Origin: Acidobacteriota bacterium
GTDB taxonomy: Bacteria; Acidobacteriota; Thermoanaerobaculia; Multivoradales; JBCCEF01
Direction of reading: 5' to 3'
DNA: 48,538 nt
Assembly (NCBI GenBank): GCA_039028635.1
Contig: JBCCHV010000053.1
Coordinates: forward strand, 1-48,538
Of the stretch, positions 25,857-34,983 are shown one piece after another (position 1 is the stretch's first letter; each line of letters opens with the position of its first letter). A program made the position numbers and the translations under genes. The notes under the pieces were generated by a model that was given only the letters and a program-made list of their open reading frames with translations, ran no database searches and had not been told where the DNA came from.

Positions 25857-26737
25857 ACGACGACAGGCAATTTCAGCGCGTCGGCCTGGTGGCCAAGGGG
25901 ACCAGCGAGGAGGCCGGTGAGGCCGCCCGGGAGGTCGCCGAATGGCTCGAACGGCGGGGCCTCGAGGCGGTGCTGTCGCCGCGCCAGGTCGCCCCCGGCG
26001 GAACCCCGCCCTTCGGTGGCGATCGCAATTTCGACCTGGTCGTCGTCCTGGGCGGCGACGGCACGCTGCTCGCCACCGCCCGGGCCCTGCCGCGGATTCC
26101 TATCCTGGGTGGGAATCTTGGGACCCTCGGCTTCCTCACCGAGGTCAGTCGCAGCGAGCTCTACCCCAGCCTGGTGGAGGTCCTCGAAGGGCGCTTCGAG
26201 ATCGAGGAGCGGGCTTTGCTCGATGCCGAGCACGTCACGCCCGATGGCCGGCGCAGCGGCTTCCGAATTCTCAACGATGCGGTGATCACCAAGGGAGCTC
26301 TGGCGCGCATCATCGAGCTGACGGTGCGGGTGGACGGCCACCTGGTGGCGCGCTTTCGCTCCGACGGCGTGATCATCTCGAGTCCCACCGGCTCCACCGC
26401 CTACAACCTCTCGGCCGGTGGCCCGATCGTCGTCCCTCAGCTACCGGTGGTGGTGGTGACGCCGATCTGTCCTCACACTCTGACCCTCAGGCCGGTGGTG
26501 ATTCCCGCCTCGTCGCGGGTCGAGGTGACCCTCGAGACCTCCCGCGAGGAGGTCTTCCTGACCCTCGATGGCCAGGAGGGCGAAGAGCTCGCCGGTGGCG
26601 ACGTCGTTGCCGTCGAGCTCTCCCGCGAGGTCGTCCACCTGGTCAAGGTGAGCGGCCGGACTTTCTACGACAGCCTGCGGGGGAAGCTGCGCTGGGGCGG
26701 AGGCGTGGCGGGAGTGGAGCCCCCGACCAAGACATGA
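25853..26737 (+). CDS. nadK: NAD kinase
   Basis: 294 aa; phosphorylates NAD to NADP. The diphosphate-binding GGDGT (VVLGGDGTLLATAR), GNLGTLGFLTE, NDAVI, DGVIISSPTGSTAYNLSAGG and HTLTLRPVVIP blocks are all intact. Length is typical. The ATG overlaps the tlyA stop (ATGA). Fourteen bases separate it from tamB. Confidence 0.95.
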   Translation: MNDDRQFQRVGLVAKGTSEEAGEAAREVAEWLERRGLEAVLSPRQVAPGGTPPFGGDRNFDLVVVLGGDGTLLATARALPRIPILGGNLGTLGFLTEVSRSELYPSLVEVLEGRFEIEERALLDAEHVTPDGRRSGFRILNDAVITKGALARIIELTVRVDGHLVARFRSDGVIISSPTGSTAYNLSAGGPIVVPQLPVVVVTPICPHTLTLRPVVIPASSRVEVTLETSREEVFLTLDGQEGEELAGGDVVAVELSREVVHLVKVSGRTFYDSLRGKLRWGGGVAGVEPPTKT

Positions 26738-26750
26738 GACGGATGCGGCC

Positions 26751-29700
26751 ATGACCGGGCGCTCCCGGCGCCGGCGCCTACTGCGGTGGTTGATCTGGAC
26801 GGTGGTGCTGGTCGTCGGCCTGGCGACCATCCTCCTGTTGGCCATCAACAGCTCGCCGATCGAGCGTCGGCTGATCGCCCTCGCCGAGGAACGGGCGAGC
26901 GCCGCCCTCGATCGCCCGCTGACCATCGGTGGTCTCGAGGTCGGCCTGCTACCGCTGACCGTCGAAGGGCGCGACATCGTGCTCGCCGGACCGACGGCGG
27001 CCGCGACGCCGGTGGCGCAGATTCCCCGAGCTCGGGTCCACGTTGGCCTCGGCCGGCTCCGGCAGTCCGTTCTCGAGCTAGCGCGGGTCGAGGTTTTCGA
27101 GCCCGCGCTGCTGATCGAAAGCAGCAGTGAAGGCCTCAATCTGCCGGACTTCGGTGGTGGTGAGGACGGTGGCGGTGGGTTGGAGGTCGAGATCGGCACC
27201 CTGTCGGTGCAGAACGGTCGCATGCGCTTCGCCGAGCTCGAGCTGCCGCTCGACCTGTCGGCCGACGGCCTGTCGCTGCGGGCGATCGGCGAGGGGCCGG
27301 CGAATCTGAGATTCCACGCCGTGGCGGATCGTTTCGTCAGCCAATTGCCGGGGGCCGAGTCCTGGCCCAGCGCCCTGCGCCTTCGCGGGCTGGTGACCGC
27401 CGACGGCGTGACCGTCGACGAGCTCGCGCTGGACGGTGAGGATCTCCGGGTGACGGCTTCCGGCGACCTGCTTTGGAGCGGCGAGGTGCCCTGGGAAGCG
27501 GACTTCGCGCTCGATCTTGCGGGCGACGCCGGCTGGGCTCGGCGCGTCGGCTACCTGGAGGACGAGATCGCCGGGCCTTGGCGGGCCGATGGCACCCTGA
27601 AGGCCGATCCGGCGGGCTGGAACGTGCGGGCCGAGGTCGCCTCGCCGCGCTTGACCGCCGCCGGCCTGAGCTTCGAAGAGCTCGCTCTGAGCCTCGCCGG
27701 AGACGATCGTGGCTTCCGCTTCGCGCCGCTACGGCTGCGTCACGGTGAAGGAGTCGTAACCGGCGAAGCGGCCATCGCCTTGGCCGAGGTCGAGGAGCTG
27801 ACCGCCGATCTCGACTACTCCGATCTCGCCATCGCCGAGCTGCTCGCACCCCACGGCATCGCCGGCTTCGAGGACAGCGGTCGACTGCAGGGCGAGCTGT
27901 CCTTCCGGGCGCCGCTGTCGGATGTGCTGGCCGGTCGCGGAGCGACGGACTTTCGCTGGTCCGGTCCCGAGCGCTTGCCGGCGGCGGGCGCAGGTCGGGT
28001 GACCCTGGCGACGGGCTCGATCACCGTCGAGGCCCTCGAGGCGACCTACGGCACCTCGGCTCTGACCGCGGTTGGCGACTACGAGTTGGCGACCGCAAAC
28101 GGCGCCTTTGAAATTTTCGGGACGACCGAAGATGCCGGCGAGTGGGCGCCCTGGGCGCCGAACCTGCCGTGGAGCTGGAGCGGTGGACGGGGAACCGTCG
28201 AGGCGCGCCTCGAGCTCACCGCCGGGGAGGCGAGCGGTGCTGCAAACCTCGATTTCACCCGCCTGCAACTGGCGGAGCGGAGGGTGGATCGGCTGCGCGG
28301 CGAGCTGCGTTTGGTCGACAGCGCCACCGCCGAGGTCGATCTCGTCGCCCAGGCCGAGGGAGGTGAGCTGGCGCTGCGTGGCCGAGTCCCCTTCTCCGGC
28401 CCGGGGCTCGACCTCGCCGGCCGGGCCGAGGGCTGGCCCTTGAACGGAACAGCTTCGCTGATCGCGGGGGCGCCGGAGCTCGGCGGCCAGCTCGACGCCA
28501 GCGTCGAGATCGCGGGCGAGGTGGCGGCGCCGCGGATCGTCGCGCGCGGCGAGGTGGCCGCCTTGTCGGTCGCCGAGTCGCCCTTCGGAGCCACCCGATT
28601 CGAGGTCCGCGGTGGTCCCGAAAGCTGGACCGTCGAGCGGGCGGAGATCTCTCCGGCGGCCGGACCGGTGACGGCGCGGGGTAGCTGGCGCGCCGCCGAT
28701 GGCGCCCTCGAGGGGAAGCTCGAAGGTGCCTCCCTGAGTCTCGAAGAGTGGCCCTTCTCGCTGCTGACGGCGGGCGGCGATCTCGCCGGCGAGGTGGCGA
28801 TCGTGGCGCGCGTCGCTGGCACCAGCTCGGCGCCGCAGGTCGACCTCGAAATTAGCTCCCAGGAGGTGATGCTGGGCGCCGAGGCCTTGCCGCCAGCGAC
28901 GCTACTCTCGAGCTGGCGCGATGGTGTCGTCGAGACCTCCGGATCGCTGCTCGGCCTGGCCGAGATCCGCGGCGGTGGCGCCGCCTCGGCGGAGGCGCTG
29001 GACCTGCGCTGGGACCTCTCGTCCGAGCGCTTGCTCGACTGCCTGCGGCTGGCGGCCGGACCGGGAGTCGAGGGCCTGGACGGCACCTTCGCCGGCGAGG
29101 CCAGTCTGCGCGGTCCCCTCGACGACCTCGCCGGTGAGATCGTTCTCGATCGCTTCTCGGCCGCCTTTCAGGGACGCGAGATCAACGCCGTCGAGCCGAT
29201 TCGGGCGCGCTGGAGTGGTGACCAGCTGCGCCTCGAGTCGTTCTTTGTCGAAGAGCGGGAGGGCAGCGGTGAGCTCTTCGCCGCCGGCGTCGTCGACCTC
29301 GCCGAAGCCAGCCTGGCGCTCAACGTTCAGAGTAGTCTGTCGGCCGGCTGGCTGCGCCTCGCCCTGCCCACCCTCAAGGCCGACGGCACCTTCAGCCTGC
29401 TCGCCACCGTTCGCGGGCCGCTGGCCTCGCCGGCGATCAACGGCCTCGGCGAGCTGCAGCAGGGCCGGCTGGTGATGGCCGGCTTCCCCCATTCCTTCGA
29501 TGCCGTGGATCTGCGCTTGCTGTTCGATCCCGGAGTGGTGATTCTCGATCGGCTGACCTCCGAGTTCGCCGGTGGCACGGCGCGCGCAGCCGGAGAGCTC
29601 GACCTCGCCGAGCTGCTTGCCGGCAACCTCGACTATCGCCTCCAGACTCGCATGGAGGACGTCACGCTGCGTTACCCGGAGGGCTTCGTGGTGCGCGGTG

Positions 29701-30599
29701 ACGCCGCCCTGGTGACCACTCCCGTGGCCGGCGGTGGAACGCAGGTGGCGGGGACCGTCGACCTGCAGCGGGCGTTCTATCTCCAGGACGTGCCGGTCAG
29801 CCTGCCCAAGCTGCTGCGCGGCATGCTGCAGCGCGATCGCGTCGAGGTGACGGAGGCCGACGCGGTGCTCGGTTCCCTCGAGCTGGCGATCAACATTCGC
29901 GGCCCGGAGGCGCTGCGCATCCGCAACAACCTGGCGGACCTGCGCGGCGACATCGACCTCGCCCTGCGCGGTACCGCCGCCGTGCCGGTGATCATCGGTC
30001 TGGTCGACCTGGAGCCCGGCGGAACCCTGACCCAGGGCGAGGTCGAGTACGGGGTCGAGCGTGGTCGGGTGACCTTCAACTCGCGCTACGAGATCGATCC
30101 GGTGATCGACCTGCTGGCGCAGACCGAGGTCGCCGGCCACGAGGTTCGGCTGGCGATTTCCGGAACCCTCGACAAGCTCACCACCGAGCTGACCTCGGAG
30201 CCGGCTCTGTCGCAGGTCGAGATCCTCTCCCTGCTGGCGACCGGCCGGCGCCCCGAGGGCGAGCCCTTCGGCGCCGGCGCCGCTTCGTCCGATGGCGTCG
30301 AGACCTTTCTCTATGGTCAGGCGGCGAACCTCCTCGGCGAACGCGTCAACAGCCTCTTCGGCTTCGACCGCTTCCGGGTCAATCCGGTGGCCAGCGCCGA
30401 GGGCGACTCGGCCCTTTCCTTCACCGTCGGCAAGCAGATCTCGCGCGATCTCTTCCTCACCTACACCAGCGATCCGTCGACCGATCTCGACTATCGATTG
30501 CAGGTCGAATGGCAGGTGAGCGATGCCCTGACCGTGGTTCTGAGCCAGGACGGCGACGACACCTACGCCGTCGACCTGCGTCTGGAGCACCGCTTCTGA
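26751..30599 (+). CDS. tamB: TamB-like translocation and assembly module protein (AsmA-like clan, DUF490)
   Basis: 1282 aa. A single N-terminal membrane anchor (about residues 9-31) is followed by a very long beta-rich periplasmic region of repeating hydrophobic/charged strands and a C-terminal TamB/DUF490 domain (from about 930: AGTVDLQRAFYLQDV, VPVIIGLVDLEPGGTL, QVEWQVSDALTVVLSQDG). TamB spans the periplasm as a hydrophobic groove for phospholipid transport or outer-membrane protein insertion, with TamA. The gene overlaps the BamA/TamA-type gene by one base (TGATG), so the pair is co-translated. Confidence 0.88.
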   Translation: MTGRSRRRRLLRWLIWTVVLVVGLATILLLAINSSPIERRLIALAEERASAALDRPLTIGGLEVGLLPLTVEGRDIVLAGPTAAATPVAQIPRARVHVGLGRLRQSVLELARVEVFEPALLIESSSEGLNLPDFGGGEDGGGGLEVEIGTLSVQNGRMRFAELELPLDLSADGLSLRAIGEGPANLRFHAVADRFVSQLPGAESWPSALRLRGLVTADGVTVDELALDGEDLRVTASGDLLWSGEVPWEADFALDLAGDAGWARRVGYLEDEIAGPWRADGTLKADPAGWNVRAEVASPRLTAAGLSFEELALSLAGDDRGFRFAPLRLRHGEGVVTGEAAIALAEVEELTADLDYSDLAIAELLAPHGIAGFEDSGRLQGELSFRAPLSDVLAGRGATDFRWSGPERLPAAGAGRVTLATGSITVEALEATYGTSALTAVGDYELATANGAFEIFGTTEDAGEWAPWAPNLPWSWSGGRGTVEARLELTAGEASGAANLDFTRLQLAERRVDRLRGELRLVDSATAEVDLVAQAEGGELALRGRVPFSGPGLDLAGRAEGWPLNGTASLIAGAPELGGQLDASVEIAGEVAAPRIVARGEVAALSVAESPFGATRFEVRGGPESWTVERAEISPAAGPVTARGSWRAADGALEGKLEGASLSLEEWPFSLLTAGGDLAGEVAIVARVAGTSSAPQVDLEISSQEVMLGAEALPPATLLSSWRDGVVETSGSLLGLAEIRGGGAASAEALDLRWDLSSERLLDCLRLAAGPGVEGLDGTFAGEASLRGPLDDLAGEIVLDRFSAAFQGREINAVEPIRARWSGDQLRLESFFVEEREGSGELFAAGVVDLAEASLALNVQSSLSAGWLRLALPTLKADGTFSLLATVRGPLASPAINGLGELQQGRLVMAGFPHSFDAVDLRLLFDPGVVILDRLTSEFAGGTARAAGELDLAELLAGNLDYRLQTRMEDVTLRYPEGFVVRGDAALVTTPVAGGGTQVAGTVDLQRAFYLQDVPVSLPKLLRGMLQRDRVEVTEADAVLGSLELAINIRGPEALRIRNNLADLRGDIDLALRGTAAVPVIIGLVDLEPGGTLTQGEVEYGVERGRVTFNSRYEIDPVIDLLAQTEVAGHEVRLAISGTLDKLTTELTSEPALSQVEILSLLATGRRPEGEPFGAGAASSDGVETFLYGQAANLLGERVNSLFGFDRFRVNPVASAEGDSALSFTVGKQISRDLFLTYTSDPSTDLDYRLQVEWQVSDALTVVLSQDGDDTYAVDLRLEHRF

Positions 30600-33415
30600 T
30601 GCTCTGGCGGGCGCTTTTCGGGTGCGTCCTGGTGGTCATCTCGGCGACCGCCGGTTGGGCTCAGGATCCCGTGCTGCGGGCGATCGAGATTCGCAGCGAC
30701 GGCGATCTCGGCGATCTCGAGGAGGTGCGAGAGCTGTTCACCGTCGCCGTCGGCGAGGCGCTCACCGAGTCCGCCGTGCGGCGCAGCCTGGTCAACCTCC
30801 AGGTCAGCGGCTTGGCCTCGGAAGTCGCCCTCTATCAGCGGCCGCAAGGGGATGGCGGTGTGGTGCTGGTGGCGGTGCTGTGGGCCAACCTCCAGGTGGA
30901 GGCGGTAGAGGTGGTCGGTGAGATTGGCGCCCTGCGCCGGGAAGAGCTTCTCGCCGCCCTACCGCAGCGCGCCGGCGAGCCCCTCGTCGAGTCGCGCCTG
31001 GTGCGCGGCGTCTACCGGCTGCAGGACCTCTTTCTCGCCGCCGGCTATCGCAGCAATCGGGTGGTGCTGGCGCCCGAGATCGACGACCAGCGCAAGGTGG
31101 CGCGCATCGTCTACCGGGTCGAGGCCGGCCCCCGGACACTGATCGAGTCGGTGCGTTTCCTGGGCGAGCTGGGCAGCTTCGGGGACGACGACCTGCTCGC
31201 CGAGCTGCGCCAGCGACCGGGCTCCCCCTTGCTCGAGGATCGCCTGCCGGAGGATGCCGATCGACTCGAAGGCTGGCTGTTCGAGCAGGGCTACCGGCAG
31301 GCCTTGGTGCGCCGTCCGACGGTCACCACCGAGGGCGAGGGAGCCGTGGTCAGCTATCAGATGCGGGTCGGGCCTTTGGTGCGAGTCGAGGTGGTCGGGG
31401 TCGAGAGCCGTGAGCTCGAGCGCAAGGGCCTGTTGCCCTTCGCCGAGGGCGAGGGTTACGACGAAGCCCTGCTGTTGCTCACCGAGGATCGGCTACGCAC
31501 CCACTTCCAGCGCCGCGGCCACTATCGAGTGCAGGTGACGACCGAGGAAGAAGAGGTCGACGGTGAGTGGCGGATTCGCTTCACCATCGATCCGGGACCG
31601 GTGCTCGAGCTCACGGAGGTTGGCTTCCGAGGCAACGAGTCCTTCTCGGACGAGCGCCTGGCGCGGTTGATCAAGACCTCGCCGAAGGGCTTCCTCGCCC
31701 TCGGCTCGGGGCGCCTGGTGGAGACCGATCTGGCGGCGGACCTCGCCAATCTGCGCTCCTTCTACGCCCTCGAAGGCTTCACCCGGGTGCGCATCGCCAA
31801 CCCCGGCGTGACCAACAAGGACGATCGCCTGACGCTGGTCATTCCGATCGACGAGGGGCCGCGCCAGGAAGTGGGCTCGATCGACTTCGAGGGCTTTCCG
31901 CTGGAGATTCTCGCGGCGGTGCGAGACGAGCTCGAGGTTTACCCCGGAGGGCCCTTCCATCCGCAGCGCCTGCGCCGCTCCCTGAGTCTGCTGCGAGAGG
32001 CCTTCGAGCGCCTCGGCCACGAGCGCCTGCAGCTCTCGGCGGAAGAGGTCTGGAACGATGATCAGACCCGTGTCGATCTCACCTTGCAGGTCATCCCGGG
32101 GCCGCGCACGGTGGTCGATCGGGTGCTGGTGCGAGGCAATCGGCGCAGCTCCTCGGCGGCCATCTTGCGGGTCGCCGCCCTTTCTGCCGACGATCCGGCG
32201 AGCTTGAGCAACCTGCGCGAAGCGGAGCGCCGGCTGCTGCGCCTCGGGGTCTTCCGCCGGGTGCGCGTCGAACGCATGCCGGCGGCCCTCGGCAGCGAGG
32301 CCCGTGACGTCGTGATCCGAGTCGAGGAAGGCAAAGCGCGCCGCATCGCCTACGGTGCTGGCTACGACTCGGAAGCCGGCCTCGGCGGCCTCTTCAGCTT
32401 CGTCCACAGCAACCTCACGGGGCGCTTCGACAGCTTCTCCATCAATGCCCGGGTGCAGCAGGAAAGCCAACAGTTCAGCCTGTTTCTCGATCGCCCGCGA
32501 GGCCAGCGCCTGCCGCTCACCTTTTCCGCCTTCTGGATCGAAGAAGCCCTCGACCTGCGCAGTGGCCCGGCGGAAGACTTCGAGCTCACCCGCCGCGGCG
32601 CCCGGGTGGAGACCTTTCACGACTTCGCCTGGGGCAGGGCGGCCCTTTCGGCCGGCTACCGGCGGGTCGAAAATCAGGTGCCGGCGGATCTGCGCCCGGC
32701 GGACGAGCCCTTTGCCCGCGAGGATCAAACCCTGCGCCTCTCCAGCCTGGTTGCCAGCCTGCAGATCGATCGCCGCGATGATCCTCTCAACCCCTCCAGC
32801 GGCTGGAGCTCGATCCTGCGGCTGGAGCGAGCCCTGCCCGTCGAAGCCATCGATACGGAGGCGGATTTCCTCGAGGTCTTTCTGCAGCAGACCTACTACC
32901 AGCCCTTGGGGAAGGCCGGAGTGCTCGCCGGCAGCGTGCGCCTCGGCGGCATCGAGCCCTACTCGGACCTCGACATCGTCGATCCCGTGATCCCGCCGGA
33001 GCTCGGCCTGCCGAGCTCCGAGATCTTCATCGCCGAGCGTTTCTTCGCCGGCGGATCGTCGACCCATCGCGCCTTCCGCCGGGATCGTCTCGGCATTGCC
33101 GACGAAACCCTGTTCCCGGGCGACGACGCTTCCGGCGATCTGATCGCGGCCGGCGGCAATGGTCTCTTGCTGGTCAACCTCGACTACCGCTTCCCGATCG
33201 CCGGTCCACTGCAGGGGGCGATCTTCTTCGACACCGGCAACGTGTGGGCCGATTGGCGCGACATCGAGAGCTCCGACCTGCGCTCTGGCGCCGGCGTCGG
33301 GCTGCGCTACCTGTCCCCGATCGGGCCCCTGCGCATCGAGGTCGGATGGCCCTTCGACAAGCTCCCCGGCGACAGCGACGTGGCGGTGGGCTTCGGTCTC
33401 GGGACGTCTTTCTGA
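30599..33415 (+). CDS. tamA: Omp85 family outer-membrane protein, TamA/BamA-like
   Basis: 938 aa, with signal peptide (cleavage after GWA). Several POTRA domains occupy about 25-570 (for example TLIESVRFLGELGSFGDD, LTEVGFRGNESFSDERL, TVVDRVLVRGNRRSSSAAIL), more than the three of E. coli TamA. The C-terminal Omp85 barrel begins about 580 and contains the lid-loop-like GGSSTHRAFRRDRLG; it ends in a Phe (GLGTSF), the usual barrel signal. Coupled to tamB, it probably works as its outer-membrane partner. The last 300 bases are duplicated at 34609-34917. Confidence 0.88.
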   Translation: MLWRALFGCVLVVISATAGWAQDPVLRAIEIRSDGDLGDLEEVRELFTVAVGEALTESAVRRSLVNLQVSGLASEVALYQRPQGDGGVVLVAVLWANLQVEAVEVVGEIGALRREELLAALPQRAGEPLVESRLVRGVYRLQDLFLAAGYRSNRVVLAPEIDDQRKVARIVYRVEAGPRTLIESVRFLGELGSFGDDDLLAELRQRPGSPLLEDRLPEDADRLEGWLFEQGYRQALVRRPTVTTEGEGAVVSYQMRVGPLVRVEVVGVESRELERKGLLPFAEGEGYDEALLLLTEDRLRTHFQRRGHYRVQVTTEEEEVDGEWRIRFTIDPGPVLELTEVGFRGNESFSDERLARLIKTSPKGFLALGSGRLVETDLAADLANLRSFYALEGFTRVRIANPGVTNKDDRLTLVIPIDEGPRQEVGSIDFEGFPLEILAAVRDELEVYPGGPFHPQRLRRSLSLLREAFERLGHERLQLSAEEVWNDDQTRVDLTLQVIPGPRTVVDRVLVRGNRRSSSAAILRVAALSADDPASLSNLREAERRLLRLGVFRRVRVERMPAALGSEARDVVIRVEEGKARRIAYGAGYDSEAGLGGLFSFVHSNLTGRFDSFSINARVQQESQQFSLFLDRPRGQRLPLTFSAFWIEEALDLRSGPAEDFELTRRGARVETFHDFAWGRAALSAGYRRVENQVPADLRPADEPFAREDQTLRLSSLVASLQIDRRDDPLNPSSGWSSILRLERALPVEAIDTEADFLEVFLQQTYYQPLGKAGVLAGSVRLGGIEPYSDLDIVDPVIPPELGLPSSEIFIAERFFAGGSSTHRAFRRDRLGIADETLFPGDDASGDLIAAGGNGLLLVNLDYRFPIAGPLQGAIFFDTGNVWADWRDIESSDLRSGAGVGLRYLSPIGPLRIEVGWPFDKLPGDSDVAVGFGLGTSF

Positions 33416-33440
33416 GGTGATCCGGGGAGGGCCCCGGAAG

Positions 33441-33472
33441 CAGGACTCGCCCGAGATCGCGGGCGAGTCCTG
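33441..33472. terminator. bidirectional hairpin between tamA and the small secreted-protein array
   Basis: A perfect 13-bp stem CAGGACTCGCCCG / CGGGCGAGTCCTG with a 6-base loop. It lies 26 bases past the tamA stop and 71 bases past the stop of the convergent gene at 33543. T runs are weak on both sides. Confidence 0.6.
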
Positions 33473-33542
33473 GTAGAGCTTTCTCCGGGACAACGGCGAA
33501 CTGGTGTCAGGGCCGCTGGAAGAGAAGCTCGGGCTTAGTGGC

Positions 33543-33827
33543 TCACTCGTCGCCGCAGGTGAAGCTGCACGACGAGCCGATGCCGAGAAATCCCGAGCGG
33601 TGCTCGAATTCGTCGATATTGTTGACGCCGCACTGCTCCACGGCGGTGTTCATGCAGTTACGAAAGCTGACCGCGTCGGCGATCGATTCGACCGGCGCTG
33701 CCGGTCCGACCGGTGCGGCGGAGGAGAAACGGACTTCGCGATCACCCCCGCGATGGCCTTCGGCGAAGGTGGGCGCACAGACGGCGAGGAGCAGGATGAT
33801 TACGGCGAGGCAACGCATAACGGTCAT
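33543..33827 (-). CDS. small secreted Cys-containing protein, array member 3 (unknown function)
   Basis: 94 aa from the ATG at 33827 (AAAGGA seven bases upstream). Signal peptide with cleavage after TFA. The mature peptide of about 70 residues has four Cys: one in SFRNCMNTA, one in EQCG, and two in the C-terminal motif HRSGFLGIGSSCSFTCGDE. The motif is shared with the two upstream genes, so the three form a family. No known family is recognised. The order on the minus strand is 34454, 34129, 33827, with gaps of about 20-40 bases, consistent with one operon. Confidence 0.75.
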   Translation of the reverse strand: MTVMRCLAVIILLLAVCAPTFAEGHRGGDREVRFSSAAPVGPAAPVESIADAVSFRNCMNTAVEQCGVNNIDEFEHRSGFLGIGSSCSFTCGDE

Positions 33828-33847
33828 CAATCGGTCCTTTCTCTTGG

Positions 33848-34129
33848 TCACTCACTACCGCAGGTGAAGCTGCAGCGCGAGCCGATTCCCAGGAAGCCGC
33901 TGCGATGGTCGAACTCGACCACACCGTCATCTCCGCAGGTGTTTTCGGCGCTTCGCCGGCATTGGTTGAAGCTGATCTGGTCGGCCATCGATCCCGGACC
34001 TTCGGGACCGATCGGGCTGGCGATGACGAAGTCGAATTCGCGATCGCCGGTGCGGTCGTCGGCGGCGAAAGTCGGAAGGGCGAAGGCGATGGTCATTGTG
34101 ACTATGGCGAGAAGGGCAAGGTATCGCAT
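33848..34129 (-). CDS. small secreted Cys-containing protein, array member 2
   Basis: 93 aa from the ATG at 34129; a TTG three bases upstream would sit better relative to the AAGGAG and is an alternative. Signal peptide ends in PTFA. The mature part starts ADDRTGDREFDFVIASPIGP and shares GDRE, the SFNQC / TCG pair and the C-terminal HRSGFLGIGSRCSFTCGSE with its neighbours. Four Cys could form two disulphides. Function unknown. Confidence 0.72.
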   Translation of the reverse strand: MRYLALLAIVTMTIAFALPTFAADDRTGDREFDFVIASPIGPEGPGSMADQISFNQCRRSAENTCGDDGVVEFDHRSGFLGIGSRCSFTCGSE

Positions 34130-34169
34130 CAACTTGGTGACTCCTTGGTAATGGCGCATTCGGTCGTGG

Positions 34170-34454
34170 CTATTCTTCGGAGCAGGTGAAGCTGCACGAG
34201 GAGCCGATGCCGAAGAATCCGCCGCGCCAATCGATCGACTCGACTTCACCGTAGCCGCAGCCGACGTGGGCGGCAGCGAGACAGTTCCGGTAGCTGACCT
34301 CGGCGATCGCGACCTCGATCACCTCACCGCTGGCGGGTTCGCTGGAGGTTGCCGGTCTCTGCGGAGGACGGTCCACCGCATCCCTTGCGCCGGCGGCGTA
34401 GAGGGGGACACTCGTCAGAGCGAGGAGACTTACCAGGGCAATGAGTTTCTTCAT
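34170..34454 (-). CDS. small secreted Cys-containing protein, array member 1
   Basis: 94 aa with signal peptide (cleavage after YAA). The first gene of the array, with AAGGAG seven bases before the ATG. It is the most divergent of the three: a Pro-rich linker follows the signal, and the tail is WRGGFFGIGSSCSFTCSEE, with the same Cys spacing (RNC, GCG, CSFTC) plus one conserved Arg-Gly-Phe. Function unknown. Confidence 0.75.
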   Translation of the reverse strand: MKKLIALVSLLALTSVPLYAAGARDAVDRPPQRPATSSEPASGEVIEVAIAEVSYRNCLAAAHVGCGYGEVESIDWRGGFFGIGSSCSFTCSEE

Positions 34455-34499
34455 GAGTGCTCCTTGTTTTGAGAGCCCGCGACAATTCGCGAGTTTGGA

Positions 34500-34569
34500 G
34501 ATGATACATAAGAAAAGTTAAATTTATATCTTCAAGTAACGCGATGCATAAAAATAATCTGAATGTCAA
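34500..34569 (-). promoter_or_regulatory. AT-rich promoter region of the small secreted-protein array
   Basis: Abruptly AT-rich in a GC-rich context. On the minus strand a TTGACA lies at 34569-34564 and a second candidate TTGAAG at 34535-34530, with TTATGT 18 bases on. AGTAACGCGATGCA (34535-34548) matches 12 of 14 bases of the sequence at the gene 7 promoter (7670-7683). Which -10 is used cannot be decided. Confidence 0.45.
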
Positions 34570-34608
34570 TTGTCTCTATTGGCTGGTAAAGTGCTTTGCC
34601 TGAGGGTT

Positions 34609-34917
34609 TTCCAGGGGACGACGCCTCCGGCGATCTGATCGCAGCCGGCGGCAACGGTCTCTTGCTGGTCAACCTCGACGACCGCTTCCCGATCGCCGGT
34701 CCACTGCAGGGGGCGATCTTCTTCGACATCAGCAACGTGTGGGCCGATTGGCGCGACATCGAGAGCTCCGACCTGCGCGCCGGCGTCGGGCTGCGCTACC
34801 TGTCCCCGATCGGGCCCCTGCGGATCGAGGTCGGATGGCCCTTCGACAAGCTCCCTGGGCGACAGCGACGTGGCGGTGGGATTCGGTCTCGGGACGTCTT
34901 TCTGAGGCGTGATCCGT
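34609..34917 (+). pseudogene. decayed copy of the tamA 3' end
   Basis: Bases 34609-34917 repeat the last 300 bases of tamA (33113-33425) with about 95% identity by eye, including the stop region TTTCTGAGG. It lacks a start and the upstream 2.5 kb, has lost 6 bases (near 34780), and has gained one base near 34858, which shifts the frame. It carries no function as a protein. Copy and original flank the three-gene secreted array, as if that array arrived or was created by a duplication at the tamA end. Confidence 0.88.
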
Positions 34918-34983
34918 TGCGAGAGTGCATGCTAAGGTGATTTCCGACCGACCTTTCCAGCCCATTCCTCGAAGCGAGCCCTG

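Noticed and set aside
34596-34940. Apparently intact 114-codon gene after the small-peptide array
   Set aside because: It is the decayed tamA 3' end with a frameshift.
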